A program made the translations under genes and the position numbers. From Nemopilema nomurai (taxonomy: Eukaryota > Cnidaria > Scyphozoa > Rhizostomeae > Rhizostomatidae), in the NCBI GenBank assembly GCA_003864495.1, contig ML133505.1:62001-126000 (forward strand): a DNA stretch of 64,000 nucleotides, written 5' to 3'. The notes below the pieces were generated by a model. That model was not told the origin of the DNA, ran no database searches, and saw nothing but the letters and a program-made list of their open reading frames with translations. Shown here piece after piece: positions 23,818 to 36,456 of the stretch (positions are counted from its first letter, which is position 1; every line of letters starts with the position of its first letter).

Positions 23818-24868
23818 AAAACCGAAGAACAATACCCAAAGGTCTATTGCGTCAAGTTTGACCCTTTCATTATATAAAAAAACTGTGAGATCTTTTTAGA
23901 AGGAATTCGTAACAATATGTCTAACTACTAACAACTTTTTTCTTTACAATTTAACGTTTCTTTCTTTTTGCTGATTATTTTTTTTTCATATCATATCATA
24001 TCTTTTTCATATTTTGATGATTAATTGCTGCTTTACAAGAAAGTAAGTTCAACTCTTCAGCTCTTCCACGTTTTTGCTAAAACTATTGTTATCTGCAAGC
24101 AAACGACTAAGTTTGCTTTTAAGGAAATAATTAGCTTGGCCATTGAATTCACTCAGCAACAAAGAAAAAACTGTTTCACCCTTATGGCCTTGACCAAAAA
24201 AGGAAGTATGTTGTTTGACCACGTTTGTCCTATTCTTGTGCACTATTAAGCAACTAATCAATCTTTTTTGGTGTAACCTGAATTATATTCTATTTTGCAG
24301 AATGTGAAGTTTCCTTTTCTCCCTTTTGACCATTGTTGTATTTAAAATAATCTTCACAACTTCTCAAATATAACTTCTGAGCTCTGAACGACTGATTGTA
24401 AGTGTAAAAACCGATTGCAAGTTTCTTTTTCTCTTTTACGACAAGAAGAGAAATTTCAAATAACTAACAATTTCGTTCAGCTAAATATGAATAACAAGAG
24501 ATAGCATTGAACGAATGGGATTAACCGTAGAGTATTTTCCAAACATGCATGTGCTGTCATAAAACAAGATGTAAGCTTGTATTATCCGTAAACGTTTAAA
24601 ATAATCTTCCAGGTTACTTTGGGTTTGGTGGCTTCAAGTTTGAAACATTTTGCAATCCGTATGAAATGAAAAATGTATAGAGAAAACTGACGTTTTTTAA
24701 GTGACAGAAGACGTGATGTCTATATAATCTATAAAAAACCGAAGAACAATACCCAAAGGTATATGGCGTCAAATTTGACCCTTTCATTTCAAAAAAAAAT
24801 TGACAGATATTTTTAGAAAGAATTCGTACCAATATGTCTAACTATTAACAACTTTTTACTTGACAATA
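23818..24868. repeat. Local ~137 bp direct repeat pair
   Basis: Positions 23818-23955 recur at 24733-24868 at about 90 percent identity by eye: 'aaaaccgaagaacaataccc', 'tttgaccctttcat' and 'aatatgtctaacta' followed by 'taacaactttt'. The sequence between has no gene that I can support. Confidence 0.75.
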
Positions 24869-24869
24869 T

Positions 24870-27800
24870 TTACTCTGTGAATAGATTGTTCACTTTCTTT
24901 AAACAGAATCTAAATGTGGATCGACATTACCTTTCCATTCAATTCTGGTATTTCTGGTAAATGTGGATTTACAGTGATTACAAATTTTAACAAGTGTGCA
25001 CTATCACTAAATTTAACTGTCTAGCACAGAGCTATCATAAGTTGATTGAACAGTGCCACTGACATGTCATTTAACTACTTTTAACCTCCTCTCATTAAGC
25101 CGGCGTTTTCTAGAAACTTCCATACCCTTGGACAGGTGCAAGCGATATGACTTTTACATTTACAAGCTAATTTGATTTGATTCCATCGACTGTACTTTCA
25201 AAACAATTCTTAATAATCACTCGAATACTCCTAATTGTATCCAAAACAAAAACAGTCTTAGGAAAACAATTTCAAAAACTATTAATTGAATGAGAACGTT
25301 GATTATCTCCAAATGGCTGTTTAATAAAAGTTTTGAGCACTGTTTACTTTAGAAACTTTTCTTTGTAACTAGGCAACGGCAGCGAAAGTTGTTCCATTCA
25401 CTCTTCCATATTTTGTTTGCATCATAGCTAAGCAGGCCGACCATACCTCAAAATAAAACGCTTAACACACTTCCTCGCTTTTTTTCCTATTTATTACTTT
25501 TACAGCTTCGCGAGATTTCTTTCGACATGATAGCTTCATGTGCATACTTAGCGGAACATAATTACGAAAGAATAAATATGTTAATCTTCTAAGAACCACA
25601 ATTTCCCTTTTCCTAGTTTAGATAGTTGTCAGTGTGTACGGTTGTTTAGAGAATAACAACTGGTCGAAAGTCGAGTTGAGTTTGCCATAATCTTAGATTA
25701 ACGTAGAAAGCTAAAAATTTTGTACAGACTTTGTTCTCTAGATTCTATTGAATTTTGAACCAATCATTAAAAGCTACGGCAAAGTAAAGAATAACAAGGT
25801 AACCAAGATGATATAAAGAAGACATCAATCTCTTTTTTTTTTGAAAGTAGTTAATTGCAGAAGAACTTCGAAGTTATTGAGAAGTCAATAACTGTATGGC
25901 AGACATTAGCGCGTGACAGTCGGCTACAAGTCCACTGTACATTTATTCTACGTAAACACACTTTGGAAGCATTGTTCACTCCATCAACTCTATTTTGTGA
26001 CACAGTTTTTGAAATTCACTTTTATTTACACCCTTGCATAAGCTTGGCAGCGCATGAAGGTCCTTTTTAATATTGAAGAGAAAGAAAAACTGGCAACAAA
26101 TAGGGTGAAAATTTTTGCCTACCTCATAGCTAATCTTAGGAAAGGAAGCTTAAAAGAAGATCATCGAAGATGCATAGTGTTTTATTACACAGTGTGAAGT
26201 TCAATTCAGATTCAACTGTGTTTTATTCCACAGATATTCAGGTGCAGTATTCATGTTCAAAGGCTAGTTATGTTTCTGATAAAGTGAGGATTGGTCGTTT
26301 CAGATTCAAGCAAATACTACATTTCCAAAGTTTTAAAGAATTTAATGTATGCCAAGCAAAATGAAAAGTTCATTAGATTTCAAAAATGTATAGTAGGATA
26401 ATACAGATTAAGCTGATTTATAGTAAGAATGGTGTTGATTCACGCAAAATAAAATGTAATAATTATCGGGAAACCCACAATAAAACGTGATATTTCTCGA
26501 TTCGTAAATAGTTATGACGTTGTTGCGTAGGTACCGGAATAACTATGTTTTTGTGTTAATTATTGTAGCAACGGGACTATTCTATTTTGATCAATGCACT
26601 TATGGAGATGTAAAGCGTAATCATTGAAAACTTTTGAAGAACTTGCAGAACTTTTGAAGCAAAGGTGCTTTAGGGACAAGACACAGGTTAATCCTAAGTT
26701 AAGAAATAAATGAAAGCATTGAATCAAAAGAAAATATCTTCATATTGGTTAGTACATTTAATTCAAAACTTCAAGTCATGGAACATTTCATTCCTCTTCG
26801 TTAAGGTTTGTAGTATATAATCCAGATAATTGATAAGAAGAACCAAAAATTTCACTATTACACGCAAAGATGCAGAAGAAATTTATTGCTATCTGCTTCT
26901 GTTCCATTCACGTAAATTCATACTCTACATTTATACCGTTGCGTACTGTAGAAACTTTACGTACGGCAACCAAGGGCAGGTTAAACAGAAAGTCCTTTCC
27001 ATTAATTAAAGGAATTCATAAAGACTGATTCAAGCCTGCGGCTGATTTTGAATCTTTACTTGCGGGAATAAAGACTGCCCCTGGGAAGGAGATGTGAGTT
27101 GCCAAAAATGTGACAGCAATCAAAATTGTTTGAGATAAAGAAAAGTTCAAACAATGCTTTCTCGGCACATCAAGTTAATTGTAAAATCAAGAGTTTTTAC
27201 TTATTAACTGCAAAGACTGAAAAGGCAAAGTTTGAATATAAAGAAACTTCTAAGGATAGCTACAAAATAGTTTTTTTATTTATCAAACAAAAATTATTTT
27301 GCCGAGAAAATCATCAGAACAACTAAGAAATTGTTTTCAAGCTAAAATGTTGTAGATGCAAATTTTAGTTTAATTAATAAGACGGCACTTGTAATAATCT
27401 CACAAGCTTATTATCAAAATGCAAGATGAAAAGAAACACTTGAAAGATCCAATAAAAGGAAACTTTTTGACACTGAAGATATATAGTAGACAATTAAAGA
27501 TTATTTACACAGCCAGTGATTGTTATGTTCTTATAAAATATTGAAATTGCATGCTAAGCGAAAAATGTTGTGACAGAGCCCCTGAGTTGCTTATAAAGAT
27601 TTTAACCACTAAACTTATACTACATGACCAACAATCACTAACAAATTAATTAGGGCTTGACAAAAGTGGCTATAGATTGAGAAATGTATGGGAAATGCTA
27701 ACCGAGTATAAAGGTTTCAATTGATTTGCAAGAATAACCAGCACTCGGATTTAACAGGAATGCATACAAATATTTATTCTACTTTCTAGTTAAATACACT

Positions 27801-28188
27801 TGCAGTGCTAATAATGAATTGATTTAGTTTGGCCAAAACCTATCCACAGTATTTAACAACTTGGTCTTCAACTATAAGTTTACGAATTCTTTCAGAACCC
27901 CTCTCAGAACATTTCAGAACATCTCAAGGATAGCATTTTCAGTCACCAATGCCTGGAAGTGAAATGAAGTTGTAGTATTACAAGTCATCTGATGTAAAAT
28001 TAAGTAGTCAAAGACTGGTATAAGATGAGAACAGCATCACGAATGTTAAGTAAAGAAGTAATGAAATACAAAAGCCAGGAGAAAAACAGCACAAAGGATT
28101 TAATCTCTAGTGATGATGGGAAGACAGTGAGTTGAAATTTTTTGAGCTTGACTTATGAAATGACTAAGCCTCTGCTAACTTCACAGAC
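24870..28188. other. No recognisable gene
   Basis: Long AT-rich stretch downstream of the 3' end of gene A. I find no domain-like open frame, no transposon ends and no tandem array. Confidence 0.4.
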
Positions 28189-28190
28189 GT

Positions 28191-28196
28191 TTTATT
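28191..28196 (-). promoter_or_regulatory. Candidate polyadenylation signal AATAAA of gene A
   Basis: AATAAA on the minus strand, 12 bases after the stop codon at 28211-28209. This would give a very short 3' untranslated region, so a more distal signal is possible. Confidence 0.4.
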
Positions 28197-28208
28197 TAGA
28201 TGAATTAC

Positions 28209-31200
28209 TTAGATTGAGTTAGACTCAGATAGTACGTACCTTCGATAAACCCTAATTTCACAAACTTGAAGAAACTCTTTTCTGTTTAGAAACACAGTCA
28301 CATATCGACCATGCAGCACCGTCGGGCAGAAAAAGGTCTTGATCTCTCCAACATTTAGGGTTCCATCATCCACACAAAGTGCATTGTTTCTTCCACCATT
28401 CGAACTATCGTCTCCAACACTGACACTGAATGGATTGATCCTATGTGGACCCCAAGTCTGACCATTCTTTATTCGCACAGCTATCACTGCTGCTTGCTTT
28501 GTCAGATCCATCTGCCACCAGGGCATGTCGTCATCCTTAGTAATGCTGCACCTTTCCCACTTCCCAGTTATATTACCATCATTTCCAAATCTGGCATGTA
28601 GCGTGACTCCATCGATTATGGACGTCGATGATTGGGATGACGGCATTCTTAAAGCGATGTTTTTAGCTGAATAGATACGAAAATATTCCCTTAATGAATA
28701 TCTGAAACGATAATTCTGATAGAAAGGACTGTCACGCTAGGAAGATTAATATTGAAAGTTCAGTATTGCGCACTAGTATCAAGTGTTAAAGAAAACTGCT
28801 TCTTTTTTAAAGCTATAGTGATGCAATATTCTTGCATGGAGCAGTTTATGATTTTTTTTCAACTGCCTTATCCATCTTAACTGAAAAGACCTGAGAAAAA
28901 TTCATTTAAATGAGTTAAGTATTGCCAACCCCAATTATAAAACCTTTCAACTTAAATCAAAATCTCGCTTGCATTCGCGTATGAATTGGTTCACCTATCA
29001 CTGACTACTGAAGCTGTCTTGTTAATTTGCCAAGAACTGTTTCTTACCATTTCTAAAAAACTGATGCGAAACAATTAGGACAATATTTGCATAAGTATGC
29101 CAAGTTTCATTAGATAATGCTTGCGGTATTGATATGGTCCAACATACTTTGACATACTTTGAATGTGGGAAAGATTACTGAAGTTAATAAAAAGAAACCA
29201 TTGCCAGTTGAATTTATAATGTTATAATGAAAAAAAGCAATCATATTGTTGTATTGGTAAGAAAACCGTACCTTTGTAAACTTCCAACTCAGCTATTTTC
29301 AGAGTAGCAAGGCGATTAGCAAAAACACTTATATACCGACCAATGGGAAGAGTATGGCAGGGGAACAGGGTCATATTATAACGACTGGCGCTGCCATTCT
29401 TGACGCAGAGTTGGTTGTTGCGTCCTCCATTTGAACTGTCTCCTCCGACACTAATGTTGAATGGATTAATCATATCCCATTCATGAAGACAAAATGTGAC
29501 TCTGATGATTGCCACTATTCTTGGTCCGTTAAGATCCACTTGCCACCAAGGAGAAACTTCTTGTAATGTAAGGGCACATGAGGCCCACTCCGCATCATAG
29601 TTTCCGTCGTTTCCAAAGCTAGCAAGGCCTTCTGCATCTTGGCCATCATATGTTGATGACTGGGAGGCATACTTCCCAAGAGCAAGATTTTCTGAAATAA
29701 TGCAACTTGAATAAAAATGCTTTTTTAAATAACGGAACATATCTTTGATGAGAAAAGAAAAAATGCTTTTGCGAAGGAACTATATGGAAAAGCGAGAAAT
29801 TCAAATTATGTATATTTTTATTTTAATGCCCATTGTTGCATTTGATCGGCGGTATAATGTTACATTCAAACATTGCCTGGTAGATTTAATTTTTATCAAA
29901 TAGTGTTTATCTCTTCTTTAAAGATTGGAAATTACCTCTTTTATAAGAGCCATAAATATGAGAAACCTCATTTCTTCCAGAGCTTTTTTCCAATTAAGCA
30001 TTAATAGCTTGTTTATCTTATTTTTCTTCTTCAAATGTTGTTCTTAGTAATCAAAGAAAATCGAAATGGTGCCAATAAGGTGAAGCATTTTATCAACTAT
30101 CATAGTTCATGAAGCATTGCCATTATTTGTGCAGAAGGGTACCATATTTTGATATTTTATCAATAACAATTAATGTATTCTAACGCAATGCTTCGTAATT
30201 GAATTTGAGAGAAGAATTTAACCATTGCCTATTCATAGAACCATTCAGAGGTAAAATTAAACTTCCAGAACTGTTTTCTTCGATGATTCCGATTCCGATT
30301 CCGGATAATACAAGCAAAGCGATGTTTTCTAGACTAACTAATAATCTAGGTTTAATGGTATTCATTTATCAATTGTTTGCCATAAAATGCATTCTTTACG
30401 CTTTCTTTGAGGAGTCACACCCAGATTTTTTTTCTGCAGTATGTTATCGGTGACACACGTTGGCACGTCAATAAACAAAAATAACTGAGATTAACAAAGA
30501 TCATTCCAATCTGTTACTAACAGAGTGCATTTCTTATATGCTTACATGCTCATCATTTTGTAGAGCACTTTACGACTCCTAAACTATTCTTTTGGCAACG
30601 ATTTTACTTATTGATAATTTAATGTCAATGCAAAACTACTTGCATATAGCGTATGACTTGTTAAAAGATAATTATGATTATAGTACAAATTACTGTTGGT
30701 TACGATATGCGCCCAGATGACTTCAATAAATCAATGGACAAAGATCACCTAGTTTAAAACCACTGTAATTCAATTCATCTTAAGCGTGCATATTGCAGCT
30801 TTGATCAAAGAGATCACATGATAGCCACATTGTCTTGTATCAAACAAAAGGTAGCGATATTTGAAGTGACGACGTGAATATTTGGTTTTCTCAACTTTGA
30901 TTGGATAGGTAAGAGTTTCTACCTTTAGATTATGTAGTCCTCTGAGCTAAGCTGCGTTTCGTCAACGTTAATTTACATTCAGTTCTAAGACTTCTGGGTC
31001 TTTTAGGGAAATGCAGCTACTCAATTGTATTACTTACGTATGCAATCTTCGCCAAAATCAAAATATCCACTTTGGCAATGACAGGAATATGAACCATGGT
31101 TGTTGGTGCAATGTGCTTTCTCGTGACAGCTATGAGTTCCTTTATTGCATTCGTCAATGTCTGTCAAAACAAGATATTTTTTAGAGAATGCTTAAAGGTT

Positions 31201-33120
31201 CATTATTCATTTACTAATGAAGCCCAGATTTGAAAAAAGTCTTGAAATTGTTTATATAAAAATTCTTCACATAGGAAAAGGTATTGAGGCTGTTCAAGAA
31301 AACAAATGCCCTGTGACGAACGGGGTATTGTTGTGGTAAGCTTGTGGTATTCAGGCAAAACTGTATCAATGATTATTGGGTCAGCAGGAGGACTTTGGAC
31401 TTGGGCAGTAGTTTGGTCACCTCTGGCTTGTAATTTTTCTTGACATGTTTACGTTTTAAGCTTACATTATCTTTTACTTTCATGTCCAATTTGATTCAAG
31501 AAGATTTGATATATTTAGCAAATAAAGCATTGGGCCTATATTAATAAATTTTGAGAAAAACTAACTACATCTTAACAACTAATAACACTCTTTTTTAATG
31601 CAGGTATAATGGAATTCAGCTTCATTCCGTCCATCACTCTGCATGCTGGTGTGTTTGAAACAATCACAGATTAGCTGATCAAAAAACGAATTTTATCAGC
31701 AAAACTAAACCCTTCAATTTTGATATATGAGATGGCAATTAATCATGCTATAATCTTTGCAACTGTAATCTTTTAATTTCAACCAATTTGCCAAAATGGT
31801 TGTTTAAATTTTGGTTTCCGTTTATTTGGTAGAATTGAAAATGATTTGTCTCCGCAACAGCAGTGAAACATTCGCTCTAATCGTCTATAACAAGCTGGTC
31901 CTCATTCAGGAAAAGATAGGCCTAATTCTATTCCATTTTTATGGGTTTTTACAACTAAGGATATAGTTTAGGGTCGTCATAGTTTTTCACGATTGAAGTG
32001 GCAATATGGCTTATTCAATGCTCCTATTGCTGGTGAAAATCATTAAAAATGAAAAATAATCAAAAATCAAATCAAAACTTTTTTGATATGACATGATTAA
32101 TGCCTTAAACCAGCTCTCCCTTATAACCTTTATGTACAAAGTTTCACTACCGACAATATTTATCAACTCACTTGCTTTTAGGATTAGAACACAATTTCGA
32201 TCCTTGAAAGAACGTGTCGGTGTTTCCATTTGCTTTCATGCTGCTTATTTTATAAATTGCGGTTACCTTTGTTACTTCAAGCCTTTAAATCTTTCCTTCT
32301 TTTAGTGACGAGAGCCATTTCTTACCTAAACACTCGTAACCCATCTTGTTGGAACAACTCTCAATGCATTTGTAGCCCAGACCACAAGCTGCGTGATGAC
32401 ATCTTGGACCAACCTGGAACTGATTTCCAAAGCAGACACTTGGAAGGAAGTCTCTCAGTAAGTAATTAATCATTTCTACAGCTTTTTCCTGAAAATATTC
32501 TTAAACTTTTTTCCATTCTTGAGCCGTTCTCTCTACAGTCAATTTGCTCAAAATAAAGTAATGTATTCTGTTGCATTTTTCAAGAAGCGCATTTGTCATC
32601 CTGCAATGTGTTCAGATGCAAAATAATACGTTCTTAAAATTTCCTTTTATCGAAGCTTTGTACAAAAAAGATGCTGATATTACAACTACTTGAGTATTAA
32701 ATTTGGAATCAGCAAATAGCTCATCCAAAAAGCCATTATGCATCTAAGATGAACCTTCAATTGACCACCAATCCTCTTTACCTGATTGTCCGGCTCGTAA
32801 TGCTTCCAGCCTGGACTGCTCTTCATAGTAGCACCAGGTGTTGCTTTGTTAAAGCTTAGGATTTCGCATACACTTTCAACAGCATCCTTGAAATTCAGCG
32901 ACTTGCAGTTGTTGTTTGCTGTGCAACGCATTCCGCAAAACAAGTAGCTCACACTTTGGAATGTCTGCAGAACGCCAGCAGAATCGTGAGACAAGGCTTT
33001 GCCTCTGTCCGTTGCCACAAAGGCTGCATTCCTGCGACACTCTGATCTAAACACTTGTGTCATGGCAAGGTTGATGTACTTCAAAGCAAGAAATGCAAGA
33101 AGGAGATTTTGCCAGGCCAT
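28209..33120 (-). CDS. Secreted PAN-EGF-cbEGF-FTP-FTP lectin-like protein (intact copy A)
   Basis: Five exons join in frame: 33120-32782, 32413-32326, 31160-31038, 29691-29272 and 28666-28209, giving 475 codons plus stop. Residues 1-20 are a hydrophobic signal peptide. Residues ~25-110 are a PAN/apple domain (CGMRC, NNCKS). Residues 114-143 are an EGF-like unit that has lost one of the six cysteines kept in gene C. Residues 143-183 are a calcium-binding EGF (DIDEC start). Residues 184-323 and 324-475 are two FTP jelly-roll domains (PWWQVDL, SSNGGRNN). The start codon is the ATG of MAWQ; no ATG precedes it in frame nearby. EGF and FTP exon boundaries are phase 1, as in shuffled extracellular modules. 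The canonical fucose-binding His and first Arg of eel fucolectin are not present, so the ligand is open. It is the only unbroken member of the array. Confidence 0.85.
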
Positions 33121-34178
33121 TATTCCTTTCCTTTGCTTTTGAAGCAGCGAAGCTTAAAGTAAGTAAGCAGTATAATTTATTAAGGGTTTTAAAAGACGTT
33201 TAGGTAAATGGGTTTATCACAGTCTGATCGCCTTATCAATCATTTTACAAATTTACGATTGATATTCATTTATGCACTGAAGAATTAATTGAAAACTGCC
33301 TATCAAACTGCCTGCAATTTGACGCCTGAATAACATATTTTGCATTAACAGCTTGATTTGCAGCTTTGCCAGTGAAACTTAAGTACTTTGTCCAACAAAC
33401 AGAAAATGCACAAACGACTTTCAAAAATAAACGCTTTGCTAGAGTACACCAGACTGATTCTTTGCATGCAAAAATGCATCACATAAGAAAAATTATCATC
33501 AAAAGAGTAATTAGTCTTTCAGTTACCCTTGAAATCCCTTGCGTCACACTTTGATTTGATTTCACTGGATTCACTTCAGCCGGTGCATGTTCTAAATGTG
33601 TCTTAATTTATGATCACATCATCATCATATTGCCATTCATTATTAATGAGCGCAAACAGTCACGGTAAAAAAAACGCACAACAATCCTGCGATTAATAGC
33701 ATAAATGCAGATTAATACCGTTGATTTTTACATATTTGAATTCAATAGTCAAATTTCAAAATGCTCATTAAATTAACTGAAATGGAGCAAAATGCTCAAA
33801 ATGCATGCAAAATATATGATATTGTTAAAACAACACTTTAAAAAATCACGAGATCTATTGAGAAAGACGGCTTCATCTTTAATTACTGTTGGGCTCCATT
33901 TCCTTATTTTATTGAGTTTGGAAGGATATATTTGTAATCATATAGTGCATCCTTAATTTGCAAAAATCAGAATGTGTAAGTGATTTGACATGGGCAGGAT
34001 TCATGTCTACAACAAGGTGCTCTACCCAGCTGCATCACAACTGATCTAGCTATTAATGCCTCAAAACCATACCACTATGTCACTGTCAAAATGCTTCCCC
34101 AGTACAATAAGGAGTCAATTAGAGCTAAGAAATGAATCAGAACTCAGAGTAAAAAAGAATAAAACAAACTACAGGAGC

Positions 34179-34944
34179 CAGGGGAATAACTAGCATTTTT
34201 CCGGGGAGGGGGATATAAATAAGATTTTGCCCGACATTTTCTGTTACATTTTGCTGTATTTGTAATTTTATGATATTTTTATGTATTTTTCTTTCGTTTT
34301 TCTATTAACCTTCGAACCATAAGTCAATGCCTTGCTGTTTATATGTCAACCAGTGTTTATTATAAGATCAGTTCACGAGTAGACAAGCTGCAGTTCAGTT
34401 TTGCTAATTTCCTTTCGTAAAATATTGTAATGGCAACGAGGATTAACAGCAGATGATTTTATCAAAGTCCCTTCGAAAATGAGCCATTGGGTTTCGTCAT
34501 CAAGAGGCTGGTAAAATCATGATGAAATATGTATTACTGGGTCGCAAAAAACCGACGCTAGTTTTCAATAGTGGTTAGCTAATAGGCGTTTAGGCTGGTG
34601 GAGTCACTTAACATACTGCTTTACTCAATATATTGGCGAAGAAGGACCCAAAATATAACAGTATTTCAAGAGCAAAACGGCATGAAATAGAAGAAAACTT
34701 ACAAATTTGCTGAAAACAGAACCTATTAGGAGAATAAATAACCTATCATCTCTTGCTGAGAAAAACATCACCTTCCGTCAAGCAAAGCGTCACCTATTCG
34801 CGGGCAACGCTGTTTGACAAAGTGGAAAATGATCAAATAATTTCTCGAATACTGTTTTACATTGCCCGACAGATGCGGATTTGCGAACATCGGGTCACAC
34901 CCTATATCCCCCCCCACCCCCCCCCCCCAATATTTACGCCATTG
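34179..34944. mobile_element. hAT-like non-autonomous element (766 bp), tandem copy 1
   Basis: Flanked by a perfect 8 bp duplication ACAGGAGC at 34171-34178 and 34945-34952. The left end starts CAGGGGAATAACTAGC. The inverse of the right end starts CAATGGCGTAAATATTGG, followed by a long G run, so the inverted repeats are short and imperfect. The third copy of the host repeat has an unoccupied site at about 2697 ('caagagctatattttcc'). No transposase is seen. Confidence 0.8.
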
Positions 34945-35464
34945 ACAGGAGCTAGTTTTGCCAGTTGAATTGTGGCACTGATGGAAAAGTAAACCGGAAA
35001 GAATCGAATCTGTATAACGTGAAAGATTTTATGACAGGTTTCATAATGCCATGGAAGTATTGAAAACCAATCTAAGTAAGGTGCAAACTGATAGGTAGCG
35101 AATCAATGACAGTGTCACACTAGGCGAATGAGCGTTATTTATTGATATAGCCGTAAAGGTTAGCCATAGAATTTATCAGTGCAATCGGGAGAAATTGCAA
35201 CTAAGAGCTGAGCTACGGTCAAAACGGATGCTACATACCAAAGTCTTTCTCCTCCTTCATGATTTTAGCCATTTGGTTGGGTAAATGAACCTTCTTAATA
35301 ATGCTACAACGGTTGTCTTTAAAATGTGAAAGGTTTCGCTGTAATTGAACAACTTTTTTGGGTAAAAAGGATTACCAACGTCATATACGCTAGTAAAGGC
35401 GCCGGTAAAAATTTGCAGTCGAGTTTTCAACCAAAGTAAAGTAAAGGATAATGTCTTGGATGCG

Positions 35465-36032
35465 AGTGAAGGATAATGTTTTGAAACTTTATTCAGCTAT
35501 CCATTCAAACGCCATGGTTTGCTAACAGTTGCAAGAGAAAGATAGTGTTTTGAAGTTTTATTCAACTTTCAATCCAAACACACAGGGTTTGCAAACAGAT
35601 GCGAGGAAGGATAATGCTTTGAAGTTTCATTCAGCTATCCATTCAAACACCAATGATTTGCAAACAGCTAAGAGTGAAAAATAATGTTTTGAAGTTTTAT
35701 TCAACTTTCGATTCAAACACCAAGGATTTGCAAACAGATACGAGTGACGGATAATATTTTGAAGTTTCATTCAACTTTCGATTCAAACAAACAGGATTTG
35801 CAAACAGATACGAGTGAAGAATAATGTTTTGAAATGATATTCAACTATCTATTTAAACACCCAGGTTTCGCAAACAGATGCGAGTGAAGGGTAGTCTTTT
35901 GAAGTTTCACTTGACTATTCATTCTTACACCCAGGCGTTTGCTAACAGATGTAAGAGAAGGATAATGTTTTTAAGTTGCACTCAGCAATCTATTCAAACT
36001 CTGGCATTTGCTAGATGATGCGAGTTAGGATA
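35465..36032. repeat. Minisatellite, ~70 bp unit, about 8 copies (tandem copy 1)
   Basis: The phrase 'ggataatgttttgaag' or a variant recurs at about 35471, 35541, 35609, 35680, 35751, 35821, 35891 and 35961, each followed by 'ttattcaactttc'- and 'tttgcaaacagatacgagtg'-like blocks. The period is 68-71 bp. Confidence 0.9.
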
Positions 36033-36456
36033 ATTAATAGCTTACGACCAAATGTAATGGCTTGTGAGAAGGACTGATATATAGAAGACAAATGGAACCC
36101 ATTATGGAATGAGATAGTAACATAGGCCATGAAACAAATGATTCTTTTTCGTTTTTAATCCAGCAGACGTGTTCAGTCTTCAAATCTTTCATGTGTCAAA
36201 ATTAAACAACATACCTTGTTGGTCAAAATAAAAGTTGATCGGCATTAAAATATTTTCGGCCTTCATTTTGGTGGCAACTTACAAATTTGGATCGGCCTAG
36301 ATATTCTAATTTTTATGCATAATGAATTTACATTTCATCTAATGAATCTCCTGGTACCATTGTACTTCCGAAGCTACGATTACGACACGCGAAAGTAACC
36401 TCAGAAAGTTGAATCTAGTAATTCAACTTAAGGGAATGTTTACCTTGATTTATTAA

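Noticed and set aside
23638..23877. 79-codon plus-strand frame
   Set aside because: It lies in duplicated non-coding sequence; the matching region at 5.4-5.6 kb is not open.
34905..34929. Long C tracts (also G tract at 39785 and C tract at 40491)
   Set aside because: They belong to the G/C-rich ends of the hAT-like element; length differences are expected from slippage or sequencing error.
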